64,000 nt of DNA from Campanula takesimana (GCA_026119855.1 JAOWBW010001040.1:124001-188000), one strand, 5' to 3'. Counted from the first letter of the stretch, positions 21,387 to 33,136 are shown. Numbers and translations are program-made. Notes: generated from the letters alone by a model not told the origin.

Positions 21387-21680
21387 CACCAAACTAGGGC
21401 TACTCTAATGGAATTAGGCCGCGTACTGATACTCCAACAAGATCATTCCCCGCAGAAAGTCATCTCTCTCCATCGAAACTCAACATGGATGACCTCTTTC
21501 TAAATACCATCACCAAGCTGGGGCTGTCCCAATGGAACCGGACCAACTACCGATGCTCTAGTGAGTTCACTCTCCAACAAGCCTACTCCCCATAGAATCT
21601 CATCTCTCTCCACCGGTGCTCAACATGGCTCACCTCTTTCAAAGACCCCCATTCAAACTGGGGCTTCTCCAAACAAAGTT
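21387..21680. repeat. Imperfect tandem repeat of about 125 bp
   Basis: Two to three copies share AAACTGGGGCT, CCAATGGAA, CTCCAACAAG, CATCTCTCTCCA and CTCAACATGG in the same order. Bases 21680-22090 around it show no gene. Confidence 0.6.
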
Positions 21681-22119
21681 AGGACAACTGCCTGGCTACT
21701 TAGAAATCACCAGCAACCCGATGAGATCTTACTCACCTGAAGGGCTACCCTGATCAACAAACCCGACGAAGGACGAGTACTTGAATTAATTAGGCTGTAA
21801 TTAATTATAAGGCATTTTTATAAATCCATTACATTTTCAAAAGTGTTTTCTATCACGACACATTATTTATAAACCCGCACGCTCGGTCTTCACTAAATTT
21901 ACAAAATGTCTTTCGTCTCATCTCCGTGATGTCCTAACTGTCTCGGTCCTACGCCATGTACCCTACAAACTTAGGACACCCTTGGGTCCTGCATCCCGTC
22001 TCACATAAGTCAAAAGCCCTAAATCTCCTTTAGGCAGCAGTTTCTGAACCCAACTAGGGTACCCTTAGCCTGTGTAATACGCTCCTAGTCAGTCTACATG
22101 CTATTTACATGTTATCTAC

Positions 22120-22190
22120 ATGCTACTTGCTACTCTACGTACTACTTGCTACTCTACGTACTACTTGCTACTCTACGTGCTGCATGATAC
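22120..22190. repeat. 21-bp tandem repeat (CTACTTGCTACTCTACGTA)
   Basis: About three units of 21 bp of CTACTTGCTACTCTACGTA type. Short, non-coding, in the outer TAT element just 3' of its antisense gene remnant. Confidence 0.75.
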
Positions 22191-22719
22191 TGTACATATT
22201 ATATAGTACATAAATGTTTGTACAATCATTCATAAATATATACTATGCTACTGTCTGTGCTCTACGCTAACAATATGCAGAAACTAAGAAGCTAATCCAC
22301 TAAGCATCGCCTCGAAACCTCTTTCGAGGATGTCCTCCTGGAGCACCATCATCATCACTGAAAGGAGGAGAACCACCGCAGTCTGCCACCTTGCAAAGAC
22401 TCTTCGCCAACTTCTTGTGTAGACTCCGAATCACCAACCGTAGGCCGGCCTCACAGCGTATCATAGTCTCATATGTCCGAGGAGTCACCTAGACAAAGGC
22501 AGCACAAGTGTGTCAACATAGTCCAAACTAGAGGATTACTAAAGACAGAAGTGGGATAAAAGAAAAGGTAAGGTACATACACTGACGTAACCCGTCAAGA
22601 TCCAAAACTCCAGAACTATCTCACTCGCCTCACGCTGCACCAACTGAGGGTCATCATCACCGTCTACATGATCGTACAAAGGGACTCCAAAAACTCTATC
22701 AAACGAAGGACATGCCAGG

Positions 22720-23679
22720 TGTAGATACCCCGGGGAAGCCCACTGCTTGGCTAGAGCGGTGGAAGGATCCTAGGATGTCTAACTTGTTTTAATTATAGAG
22801 TCGCCACCTATGTTTTAGAAGAATAATGTATAGCCTAAGTTTGATTATGAAAACAAAGATTCTTGTTTGGAGGTTCGGAGGTTAGGTTACGAGATGGGAA
22901 GTAATTAAACACCCACCTCGCTCAAGTAATGTTGGTCTTGCTTGATCAAAGTCCACATAAATAAAATGATGTTCTTCCTATTTTTGACTATAATGAAAAG
23001 GGGTTTAAAAGGGGGTGTTTGAAATGTAGGGAGATAACTCCTTGACTAACTTCAATGAAGTGAAGTAGTCTCCGTGTCATGTCCCAAAATGTTTGGGTGA
23101 TTGCATGTTTGATTAAAGTAAAAGAGAGAAGAGATGAAGTAGAGAAGAAAGGGAAAAAAATGGACTTTTACCTATGCCTCGAAGACCTTCAAACACTTCT
23201 TGATGAATTACTTGAAAAATCCTTGGGAATGATTTCGGTATAGTTTTTGTGTAGAGAGAGTTTTTCGGTCCTTGAAAATGGTGGAAAAGGGATGTTTTTA
23301 TAGGTAGAAAATGTATGTTTTTGGTGCCAATACTCAGTCACCAAGAAGTCTTTCCCGGGCAAAATCATGTAAGATGAGCAAGGGAGAGATTCTTGGACAG
23401 AAATCTGTAACTGACGCCCAGAGGCGCGCGCTTCCTGCCTTGAGGGCGGAAGGTACGCGCGTCTGGCTCCTATGGTCGGAGGCGCGTGACTCAGAGATAG
23501 CTTTTTTGATAGAATGGACTAGAAAGTCAGCCTTGTTATTCAGTTTAGTCCCTGGACTTAACGAAGTCAGTCAGGAACTTAACGGAAGTAACAGAAACTA
23601 ACGAGAAACACTTAAAATAGGGAGAAACACAAAATCAAATGTGCAATCGGGGTGAGCGGTCCAAGGCGGGGTGTCTACA
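22720..23679 (-). repeat. 3' LTR of the inner TAT element
   Basis: 960 bp, TGTAGATACC to GTGTCTACA. It is closely similar to 34461-35433, differing by small indels near 22822. On the minus strand it has a GC-rich cluster (about 23410-23500), a TATA box at 23302 and a donor-like ATAG|GTAAAAG with GT at 23171-23170. The polypurine tract (complement of GAGCCCCTCGG) adjoins at 23680-23690. Confidence 0.92.
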
Positions 23680-23910
23680 GAGCCCCTCGGCGACGTGGAT
23701 TGCAAAGCAAAACGCGTCGACGAAAGAACAAAACATCCGCCGAGGACATCGCCAGAAAAAAAGCAAAGACTCGATGAAAACAAGAATCTTGAAATTACAA
23801 GAGATAGGAGTGCGCTCCCTGTGTGAGCGACTTTTGCTGATGGAAAGGGTACGGTGATAGAAATCGGCCCACCGTGGCTAAGATTTAAAGTCCGTATAAA
23901 GGACTTGGAG

Positions 23911-24240
23911 GGACTCGGGAGTCTGCCTGCCGATGTAGAGGGACTTGAAAGTCTGCCTGCTGATGTAGAGGGACTCGAGAGTCTGCCTGCTGATGTAGAG
24001 GGACTCAAAAGTTTGCCTGCTGATGTAGAGGGACTCGAAAGTCTTCCTGCTGATGTAGAGGGACTCGAAAGTCTGCCTGCTGATGTAGAGGGACTCGAAA
24101 GTCTGCCTGCTGATGTAGAGGGACTCGAAAGTCTGCCTGCTGATTTAGAGGGACTCAAAAGTCTGCCTACTGATGTAGAGGGACACGAAAGTCTGCCTGC
24201 TGATTTAGAGGGACTCGAAAGTCTGCCCGTTGATGGAGAG
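23911..24240. repeat. 30-bp minisatellite, 11 units, in the 3' UTR of the inner TAT element
   Basis: Units of GGACTCGAAAGTCTGCCTGC plus TGATGTAGAG repeat with exact 30-bp spacing. Because 30 is a multiple of three, both strands stay open: the plus strand reads a 10-residue GLESLPADVE repeat (ORF 23854-24387), and the minus strand reads an SPSTSAGRLS repeat. Tandem repeats in this position are a known TAT feature and can seed satellites. I do not call a protein. A (GA)n run lies at about 24431-24446. Confidence 0.85.
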
Positions 24241-24808
24241 TCCGTAGAGGGGACTAGAGATGAATGTGAATTTGTTGAGTATAATTATCTAATGCAGACC
24301 AAATTTGCTGTTTTGAAGCTGTATTCTGATGTGTGCTGTCTGGAGTCGCACTTGCAGTTGACTTTTGCGAGGTACGGGCACAGTTGACTGCGGACTGGGG
24401 AAAACATTGAGATTGACCTTGACTTTTGTATGAGAGAGAGAGAGAGACACAACCTACTTTTAGTGGGAGTTTCTATCTTACTTTGATTCAGACATGCCTT
24501 AGGGGCAAACCAAATTAACGCGTGCCCAACTGTATGTTCGAGGGCAGAGATTGTTGTGGCTTTGATGAAGAACTTCGGGCCTGTTGATTTTGGGAGTGTC
24601 TGGACCTTTGCTCCTACATGACTTCTTCTCTTGACACGGGCCAGTTGAGGCATTCCTGAGGTGGGAGGCAGGCGCCTAGGCTGATGGCTTTAAGACGCGC
24701 GCACTTCCCAAATGGGTGGCGGGAGGCGCGCGCTTCTTCCAATAGCTCTATTCTGCCATTTTTGAATACTCTTTTCTTGCTCAATTTTGCTTGCGATCCA
24801 CACTTTCT

Positions 24809-26199
24809 ATGGCCTTAAATTCTTTTGTTCTTGATACCAAGGTTTTTGGTGAGTATGAGAAGGATTTATCAACCTTTGTTTACTCTTTCAAGACCCACCC
24901 CAAGAATGCTTTTGTGAAGGATTTTGGGTTCCGAATTCTTTTCACGCTTTGGATCTTAAAGCCGGATTGGGACTTTTTGAAGGCTGCTGCAGCCTTTTGG
25001 GATTGTGACATTCACACTTTCAACTTTTCGGCGAATGAGATGGTACCGACTGTTGATGATTTTGGGGCCATTCTCGGTATACCGTTGGCGGGTCATATTG
25101 CCGTCCCTAAATACCATAGAGGTGTGATCGATTCTTGTTCTGACTTGCTGAACCTCCCTATCGGAGATGTGAAGAAGATGTTGCATGGTACCGTGGTAGA
25201 TATAACCGAGCTGCCGATGTTTTTCAGCTTGCATTCGGAGGACATGGCGGTCCAGTCTTTCAAGAGGAATGCCATGGAAACTTGTCTCTTCAGCGAAGTT
25301 CTTTTCGTTACCCCATTTAGGATAGCGGATGCGCAGTTGGCTGAGATTATCTTGCAGGCCAAGGAGCAACAATTTAGTATAATCCCTCCGGAGACCCTGC
25401 ACGGCCTTGATGAGTTGTATCGAACGGGTGAGATGTGTAGGGGAAGCCCCTTGCTTCTGACCATATGGCTCCGGGAACATTTTAGGGTTTATTCTTCAGA
25501 GGGTGACTTGTCTCCTTTTGCTGTTCACAGGAGAAAATTGCTGATTCGGGGTTTGTCTGAAGACGGTTGGAAGAAATTCTTTGCATCTCGGATATCGGCT
25601 GACATTGAGTGGTGTCCTCCCTCTTGGGGTCTTCTTCCTTTTGTGGAGTGGACCTTGGATTTTGGACATGTGGTCCTTCCTGTCCTTAGGGACTCTTCGT
25701 TTTATCAGCCGGAGCGGGTTAAGGCAGTTCAGCCGTCAGCAGATAATTCCCTTCCCTAGGAGTGGGGTGCTTCGTCCTGTCTCGTATATGGGCCCGGACT
25801 TTTTGAGAGAGCTCCAATCGGCTTGGGGCGGTGACCGTCATCGGTGGGCTTTCGTCCCTACTCATCGGGGTAGTATTTCTCTTCCCGAGAGTTACTTGGA
25901 CTATTTGTTTGGTACCCTCTGCCGTGGTATCACTTGGGTAGACACTTTTCGGGCTGAGCTGTTGGGAAAAGGATTTTGAGCCTAGCAGTGCTTTAAGGTA
26001 TAAGGAAGCTGCTGCTGATTCGAATAATATTCTAGCTGACCCTTTTGGAACTCCCTTAGATGACTTTTATGCTCGGAGGCGCTCTGTTGCGCAGAAGATT
26101 TCGGTCCATCTTAGCATTCCTAGGCCGCCCAAGAAGAATAGGATTGAGAGCCGTTCAAGTGGCCCTTCAAAGGCTAAGAAGAAATTAAATTTTTCCTAG
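24809..26199 (+). pseudogene. Antisense extra ORF resembling plant mobile domain (PMD) protein
   Basis: From the ATG at 24809 one frame is open to 25759. Homologous-looking sequence continues in a second frame to 25979 and in a third to a TAG at 26197-26199, so there are two frameshifts (near 25720 and 25975) and the reading length is about 460 codons. Features: FGFRILFTLWILKPDWDFLKA near the N-terminus, VPTVDDFGAILGIPLAG (PMD-like P-T-x-D-[DV]-x3-L-G-[IL]-P), a WGGDRHRWAF motif in the second segment, and a lysine/arginine-rich C-terminus (RPPKKNRIES, KAKKK) that could be a nuclear-localisation signal. PMD proteins occur in host silencing factors and in transposons. Antisense extra ORFs are known in TAT elements, but their role is unclear. 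The strand is opposite to gag-pol, so it would need its own promoter. Confidence 0.6.
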
Positions 26200-26585
26200 T
26201 ACCCCAAGATTGCAATTAATAGACCACTTGTTAGGATTTAATGTTTTATTGTCTTTTATTGCTCAACATATCCATTGTAATGATCAAAATAATTCAAGGG
26301 ATGAATAAGAATTGCATTTTGTTATGACATGATTGGGTAAAAATTTATTGTTTTAGACCGCACCCGAAGCTTGCCTACGTTCCTCTCGTAGAGAGGCTCA
26401 GGTCTCCGTAGTTCAAACAAATGAAGACCATTTTTTTTTTGTGTGCACCCTGTTTTTTTGCCTAGACCGCCCTTTCGGGTTTTTCAATCTAACGGGCTTC
26501 TTTTTTGCACTTGCTCTAATTTTTTCCTAGGCCGCCCTTGCGGGTTTTCAACCTAGCGAGCGTTTTTTTTAATGGTCTTTATTTG
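26200..26585. other. Region between integrase and antisense ORF
   Basis: This 386-bp stretch separates two convergent transcription units. It holds one copy of the recurring hairpin block on the minus strand (26355-26415) and the CCTAGGCCGCCC-type block (26455-26570) shared with 20460-20620. Poly-T/poly-A runs near 26431 and 26564 could act in 3'-end formation for either strand. No gene. Confidence 0.5.
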
Positions 26586-27815
26586 TTAAGCGTAGAACTT
26601 CTTGAGCTTGTCGAGGTTGACCTCCTTTGGCAATTGATCACCGTCCAAGTCTACGAGTCGGACTGCACCGCCACTTAGTATCTTCTTGACCACGTAAGGA
26701 CCGATCCATTGAGGTCCCCACTTCCCAAGGGGATTCATGGCATTGGGAGGATGTTGTCTTAGGACCAAGTCTCCCACTTTGATATTTTGAGGCTTCACTT
26801 TCTTGTTGAAAGCCCTTGCCATTCTTTGTTGATAAGCCCTTGTACGCTCAAACGCTCTTAACCTCTTTTTGTCGAGTAGGGATAGTTGCTCATACCGACT
26901 TTGCATCCAATCAACCTCGTTGACTTGGTTCTCGAGTAAGACCCATAGAGAAGGAACCTCGAGTTTGACCGGGAGTACGGCTTCAGAACCATAAACTAAT
27001 GAGTATGGAGTTTCTCCCGTGGCTGACCGTATTGACGTGCGGTAGCCCCACAATGCTAGTGGTAATTTCTCGGGCTAATCCCTTCCTGTTGAAGCCATTT
27101 TCCGTATGATGACCTCGATTGTCTTGTTTGTCACTTCGACCGCTCCATTGGCTTGGGGATGGTACGGGGATGACTTGTGCTTGGTAATCTTGTAGTTAAC
27201 CAAAAGTGAATCCATTTCTTTCTCGAAGTGAGAGCCATTGTCAGAGATGATCTCATGAGGAATACTATTTCGGCACATGATGTTGTTCTTCATGAATTCG
27301 GCCACTTTCTTGGCGTTGAGAACTCAGTAAGCTTGTGCCTCGACCCATTTTGTGAAATAGTCCACGGCCACTAAAATGAATGACTGTCCGTTTCTCCCTG
27401 TGGGATGGACTTTGCCGATGATATCTATGCCCCAACAAGAGAATGGCCATGGTATGGTCATGTTGTACAATTGGGAAGGTGGAGCATGTTGCAGATTAGC
27501 ATGGAACTGGCACTTGGCACATTTCTTGACTTTGTCGATGTAGTCTCTTTCCATTTTAGTCCAATAGTAACCAATACGAAGTATCTTCTTGGCTAACATA
27601 ATCCCATTCATGTGGGGTCCACACTCGCCTTCGTGGACTTCGTGCATGATTTCTTGAGCTTCGGTCTCATTTGCACATAAGAGATTGATCCCTTGATGAT
27701 GTCTCTTGTAGACTCGGTTCCTAATCAATACGTATCTGGCGGCTAGCTTTTGTATTGCTATTCGAGTTTTCCCATTGCTGTTCTTGGGAAAGGTGCCGCT
27801 GTTGAGAAAATTCAT
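26586..27815 (-). pseudogene. Integrase of the inner TAT element, two in-frame stops
   Basis: One minus frame encodes an integrase of about 410 codons interrupted by TGA (27324-27326) and TAG (27075-27077). It would insert element DNA into the genome. From the N-terminus: an HHCC-type zinc-binding segment (HEVHEGECGPH ... CAKCQ), catalytic core Asp in WGIDIIG, a second Asp in SDNGSHFEKE, Glu in ANGAVEVTN (D,D-35-E pattern complete), then a C-terminal domain with GPYVVKKILSGGAV. No chromodomain follows, as expected for TAT. The frame relative to the RNase H part changes near 27816-27830. The protein could not be made intact. Confidence 0.88.
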
Positions 27816-27829
27816 GATGTCCGTATACC

Positions 27830-28627
27830 ATGGGGGTTGTCTTGGACTTCATTGATCTCAATACTCATGCAGTATGCCGGACTAGTCCTTCTTGAAATTT
27901 TAAAGGGTTTCACCATTTTTCCTTTGGGCATTTCAACCAATGAGGCTATGGTGGCTAAAGCATCGGCAAAGCGGTTCTTGTCTCTTGGTAAATAATTGAA
28001 CGTGATGTCTTGGAACTATTCAACCAATTCCTCGAGATGTTGACCATACTTTTGGAGGGTCGGGTCTTGAATTCGCCATTTACCCGATGTTTGGTTGATA
28101 AGGAGCAAGGAATCACCGAATACTTCTAGATCTGTGACATTTCTTTCTAGGGCCGCTTCTAGCCCCACTATGCATGCCTCATACTCGGCAATGTTGTTGG
28201 TAGCTACGAATTCGAGATGGATTGCAATTAGAGTGTAGATGTCCTTTGGGTCGACAAGCAACATTCCTATCCCATAACCGTGCTTATTGGCTGCGCCATC
28301 GAAAAAAAGTTGCCACTTATTTTTCTCGGTTGTGGTGCAAACCAAGTGCTCGTCGGGAAACTGTAAGTCCTCCCCCTTCACTTCTTCACACGAAAATTCA
28401 GTAAGCTGATCACTGAATACTTTCCCCCTGATGGATTTGAGTGTGACGTAAGTGATATCATAGCTGGCGAGCATGAAGTACCACTTAGCTATCCTTATTG
28501 ACATGAAATGCTTCTCAAAGATGTAGCGGAGCGGGTCCACCTTTGCTACTAGCTTGATTGGAAAGGGTTCCATGTAATCTTTGAGCTTTTGAGCAACCCA
28601 AACTAGTGCTGCACATGACTTCTCCAA
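27830..28627 (-). pseudogene. RNase H and archaeal-type RNase H (dual) of the inner TAT element
   Basis: The N-terminal part continues the conventional RNase H started in the RT ORF (KSCAALVWVAQKLKDYM, connection-domain-like). It is followed by a second RNase H domain with FFDGAANKHGYGIG (Asp), NNIAEYEACIVGL (Glu) and VFGDSLLLINQ (Asp). This second, archaeal-type domain is characteristic of the TAT lineage. A stop at 28016-28018 interrupts the domain, after which FADALATIASL reads on in the same frame as far as about 27830. A TAA at about 28649 separates it from RT. Confidence 0.82.
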
Positions 28628-28651
28628 GACGGAGTAGTTCTTTTCGCCCCC

Positions 28652-29854
28652 TTAAAATCGGCGACTGACAAAATAAATGGCATTCTCCTTTGCGGAGTCT
28701 CGTTGCTCTTGTGCTAGAATAGCCCCTAGGGCTTCATCATTCACTATGAGGTAAAGCAAGAGAGGCTTCTCCTCGTGAGGTGGAACCAAGACGGGAGGGC
28801 ATGTTAAGTAATGCTTCACTTGGTAGAAAGCTTCTTGGCAAGCGTCGGTCCATTCTAGAGCCATATTCTTCTTGAGTAGCTTGCAGATTGGCTCACACAT
28901 GGAAGTAAGCTGGTGCACAAACCGACTGATGTACTTAAGTCTTCCCATGAAACCTTTGATTTCTTTCTGTGTCTTGGGAGGAGGCATGTCAATGATTGCC
29001 TTGATTTTTGAGGGATCTGCTTCAATTCCCCTTTCGGTAACCATGTAGCCAAGAAATTTTCCTTGGATAACCCCGAAAGTGCATTTCGCGGGATTGAGCC
29101 TCATCTTGTGTTGACGAAGCCTTTCAAAGAACTTGAGGAGATCGATCAAGTATTGACCGTCGGTCCCTTTGGAGTGAATGATCATGTCGTCTACGTAGAC
29201 CTCGATCTCTTTGTGAATCATATCATGGAACAAGTCTGTCATGGCCCTTTGGTAAGTAGCCCCAACGTTCCTTAACCTAAATGGCATAACTGTGTAGTAA
29301 AAGGTACCCCATGGTGTTGTGAAAGCAGTCTTATCTTGATCCTCCTCGGCCATAAGAATCTGATTGTATCCATCGAACCCGTCTACAAATGAGCGGACAT
29401 CGTAGGTGGCAGTGGAATCGACGAGCATGTCGATGTTGGGTAGTGGAAAGTCATCCTTTGGAGAAGCTTTGTTCAAATCCCAGAAGTCCACACATACACG
29501 GACCTTACCATTAGCCTTTTGGACTGTGACCACATTGGCTAACCATGTCGGATACTCAATAACTTTGATGAAGCCCACACTGAGAAGCTTCTCTATCTCT
29601 TCTTTGACTTGTAAAGACCATTCTGGGTTTATCTTTCTGAGTTTTTGTTTGACTGGCTTGGTGTCGTCTCTGATCGGAATCCTGTATTCTGCGACCTTCC
29701 TGTCCAAACCCGACATGTCTTTGTATGACCATGCGAATATATCCACGAACTCCTTGAGCAGTGCAGTCAATCTGTCTTTCTCTTCCCCCTTGAAGAAACT
29801 TCCGATCTTAGTTTCCTTCGGCTCTTCGTCGGTACCCAGATTAATAACATGCAA
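28652..29854 (-). pseudogene. Reverse transcriptase of the inner TAT element
   Basis: A 400-codon open stretch with the RT palm: VRVCVDFWDLNKASPKDD, the VMPFRLRN block, the YVDDMIIHS catalytic motif, and FLGYMVTERGIEADP leading into the RNase H start (LGAILAQEQRDS). It would copy element RNA to DNA in particles. The RT is open throughout, but the polyprotein stops at 28649 (TAA) before the rest of RNase H. Upstream it is linked to 29897-30976 through another stop near 29896. The VMPFRLRN block differs from the usual FGLKN. Confidence 0.9.
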
Positions 29855-29896
29855 TTCTTCGTCAGCCCCTGGACCATTTTCACCACGACTACGGAC

Positions 29897-30976
29897 CTAT
29901 TGAGCAAGTTCATTTAAGTATGTTGCATTTTCGTGGTTTATTTCATCATTATTTGAATCGTTATTAACTAGTTTATTAGATTCATTATTAGTTAATTCAT
30001 CATTCATGATGTTTGCAATCTCGGGGTACTCAGAAAGATCAAATTTTTCATTAATAAAGAAAGGGAACACATGCACGGCTATGGCCTCCATATCCTCTTG
30101 GGTGAGGGTATCAGAAACACTCTCGGACTCGAAAGTGAATGTGGACAAGTCTTCCTTTGTGACCTTACGCGGAATGCAACCCATCTTCTCGACCAAGAAT
30201 TCCTCGGATACCACGGGCCCCTTTGTAGAATACTAGTTCTTGATCGGCTCGGAGCTTGGCTGGATCTCGCTGATAGTTTCCCTTCTCGTGTCGGTGTCTT
30301 AGATGACATTCACTTGGCACTCATCCATGATGGCCAATTCTTCGAACATGGAGGCTAAATCCATCAATTCTTCCCCCACGGTAATCTCTGTTTCGGACTC
30401 TATGGTCACTTTCTTCCCCCACCATTCTCGAGGCGACATGGGAGTTGGTTCTCCTTCGGATTTCTGAATCTTACAGTCGGTAAAGACTTCGAGACCGGGA
30501 TTTCTGATGCCCTTGCTGTTAACCCATGGCTCGGGGAAGATCACATACGGGACGTCTTCCCCCTGACGGACAAAGTAGCCATTCCGTGTCTTGCGATAAG
30601 GCCTCAAATTGGGAATCTTATAATGACAGCCTTCCTTCCGAGCTTGGGTCTTCTTATTCTTGATGGCTTGCTCGTACTTGAAGTCATCTTTGGAAGGCTC
30701 GTACCCCAATCCAGACTTGTTTTTGACAAATGGGACCTCTATGGGTTGCATTCTCCCTTGTTGATATTTCCCTAGGCCTAAACTAGGGAAGTAATTCATA
30801 TTCCTCATCATGCGGAGGACTTTGCGATTGCCGAGGGTCCATGATCCGTTTCCCCCTTGTTTATCGATGGCGTTGATTGAGACGCTCGAGAGGTTGGATT
30901 CTTCTAAACCGTGTTGGATTTGGTGGACGGGTTCCCCTTTTCTGTGGATAGTGACGTTTTCTGCCATGACGGTCAC
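29897..30976 (-). pseudogene. Linker region between protease and RT, inner TAT element
   Basis: Two open stretches (30976-30299 and 30214-29897) with stops between. The first starts in the polyprotein frame after the protease and contains a lysine-rich, G-patch-like FPSLGLGKYQQGRMQP. The second is acidic and Asn-rich, with ELTNNESNKLVNN. Similar spacer segments lie between protease and RT in TAT elements, where Ogre is known to place an intron. I could not delimit an intron here. No enzyme domain is recognised. Confidence 0.6.
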
Positions 30977-31051
30977 TATTTCGTCCCCATTTCTGAACTT
31001 GACACACTGATGGAGAGTCGAAGGGACGGCATTAGAACTGTGTATCCATGG

Positions 31052-31777
31052 TCATCCCAAGATCAAATTGAATGAGGAAGGTACATCGAGCACTTGGAAC
31101 GGTACGGACATGACCATGCTCCCAAACTTAATGTCTATTTCCACCATAATCATGACTGTGTGGGCGGTGCTATCGTAACCTCGGATCACTTGAGTAGAAG
31201 GCTTTAAGTCTGAATTCTTAAGCCCCAGTATGCCTATGATTCGGCCGGGCATTAAGTTGAGTGCGGAACCACCGTCGACCAAGACTCTTGAAATAGGTCT
31301 CCCCCTTGCTCTTACTTTGAGATAAATGGCCTCATTGTGATCGGACCCAAATGGTGGAAGGTCCATGTCGGCAAAAGTGATGACATTGCCAAAATGAATG
31401 TGGCCTATCATTGCAGTGAGGTCCTCAGGAGTTGTGTCAGGAGAGACTGATGTGTCATCGAGATTACTGATGACAAGATCTCGGTGCTTCTTTGAGGATG
31501 CAATGAGGTCCCAAATGGAGATGTTGGCTTGAGTTTTCTTGAGTTGTACCAATAAAGGGTCTTCGGGAGCGTCGTGAGCTTGCGATCTTTGAGAAGAGGT
31601 GCTTGGTGCAGAAGTAGTGGGGTTGTTTGCTATGACTCGTCCGGATCGAGTTAGCATGTTGACGTTCCCATCTTGCCTATTTTTCCTATTCTCTAGTACT
31701 TCCCTCATTACCTCATCATAAGTCACAACGTAGCAAGAATTATCAAATTTATTCATCACTTTGGAGCCCTCATTCAC
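31052..31777 (-). pseudogene. Aspartic protease of the inner TAT element
   Basis: A 241-codon stretch. The catalytic motif is VLVDGGSALNLMP (D-G-G in place of the commoner D-S/T-G), with a C-terminal FNLILG block directly followed by a TGA stop, after which PWIH continues in frame. It would cut the Gag-Pol polyprotein. Upstream is a low-complexity Ser/Thr linker. The DGG form also occurs in other TAT elements, so it need not be a defect. Confidence 0.8.
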
Positions 31778-31807
31778 AATTGGGATTGAATGAGTGGTCT
31801 CCTCAAA

Positions 31808-32725
31808 CTATCCTAGCTTTATTACATTGACATCATCGCCACTTGGCACTATGAACTCTTTCTTGTCTATGAGATCCTGAATAACATTGCGGAGGACAAA
31901 GCATTCCTCGGAGGTGTGGCCACTATGTTGGAGGTAGCCACAATACTTGTGGTAGGCATGGTTGGGATGTATCGTCTTGGGTTTGTATCCTTGGAGAGGA
32001 GTAACTTGCCCTTTGGCCTTGAGAGCTTCGAAGGCCTCGGTGATAGTCATGCCTTGGAGAGGAGTGTAGACACGATCATCTTGAAATTTCTTGCCTTGTG
32101 GTGGAGGAACCCTTTTGTAATTCCCCTTATCGGTAGTAACGACATTGACTGAAGCCTCTTTTGTGGAGTTAGAGGCGGCCTTGTAACGGAAGCTAGGAGC
32201 ATTTTTCTTGATCTCCTTGAGCAACTCATCCATTCGGATTCCCACCTCATACATTTGAGAGAAATCGGCATCGTAAGCACCACTTAGGTGGGTGCGGAGA
32301 TCAATCTTTAGACACTTAAGGAAGATGTCCATTTGCTCTTTGGTGTTAGGCCTCTCGACAATCTCAGCAAGCTTGTCATTCCACCTTCTCGTGAAGTCAA
32401 TGAAGGACTCATTGTCCCTTTGAGTAGTGCTCTCGAGCTCTTTCTTAGTTGGCCGGTGGGTGGTGTTACCTTGGTATTGACTTTTGAAGGCAAGAATGGC
32501 GGCGTCCCAATCAAGACGGACTGTGAGTGGGAGAGTAGCATACCAATCCTTTGCCGCCCCCTCGAGAGTGAGAGGGAAGCATTGTGCCATAACTTTAGGA
32601 GAGACCTTCTTCGGTACTATAGCCCAAATGTAAGTCTCGATGTGTGCTATGGGACAAGAGTTGCCTTTGAACTTGCTGATGTCGGGCATCTTGAACTTAT
32701 CGGGGAGAGCAGCCATTGTGCTCAT
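31808..32725 (-). pseudogene. gag: Gag core and knuckle of the inner TAT element
   Basis: From the ATG at 32725, 305 codons: a retrotransposon Gag core with CFPLTLEGAAKDWYATLP and AFKSQYQGN, a central ISKFKGNSCPIAHIETY segment at the N-terminus, and a C-terminal knuckle-like KYCGYLQHSGHTSEEC followed by FVLRNVIQDLID. The same ending is found in the Gag-like ORF of the outer TAT element. The ATG is internal: the real N-terminus lies at 33136, separated by frameshifts. Confidence 0.85.
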
Positions 32726-33136
32726 GAGAATGGAGGACTGATAAAGGTTCGTGTCGGGACTTTCCCCACGTTAAGGCCGTTGAAGCGTTGATCTATGTAA
32801 GCCATAATTGAATCAACCATCTTGTGCTCATTGTTCTCGGTGCTCGGTTCCCTCATTTTCTTGGTGTGGGCATTGACATAGGGGCTCTCAAAACAAACCC
32901 TCGGTCCATTCGGACTCATCATTGTCTTTCTTGTTTTTACCCTTGGCAAGCTTGGTGAGCTTTTCTTTCATTTGCTCCATATCGGCCTCATGGGCCTCTC
33001 TTTGGTTGTTGAGGTGAGATTTCCAAAGATCATCTTTATTTTGGGCTTCCTTATTAAGAGTGGAGACTTGATCTTGGAGCACTTGAACCATAGCTGAAAG
33101 TTGTTCGAGAGACATGGTGTTGCTGCTGCCGGTCAT
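32726..33136 (-). pseudogene. gag: Gag N-terminal coiled coil, frameshifted
   Basis: The ATG at 33136 opens 82 codons with a heptad-like coiled coil (MVQVLQDQVSTLNKEAQ ...) and a Lys-rich end. The frame closes at 32888. The sequence goes on in a second frame to about 32725 (MVDSIMAYIDQRFNGLN), and then shifts again into the Gag core. So at least two indels break gag here. Confidence 0.75.

Noticed and set aside
22300..22488. 62-codon ORF as a stand-alone gene
   Set aside because: It begins exactly at a splice-acceptor-like site and continues an upstream frame, so it is better read as a terminal exon.
23854..24387. 177-codon ORF with a GLESLPADVE repeat
   Set aside because: It is generated by a 30-bp minisatellite whose length is divisible by three. 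The opposite strand is open too.
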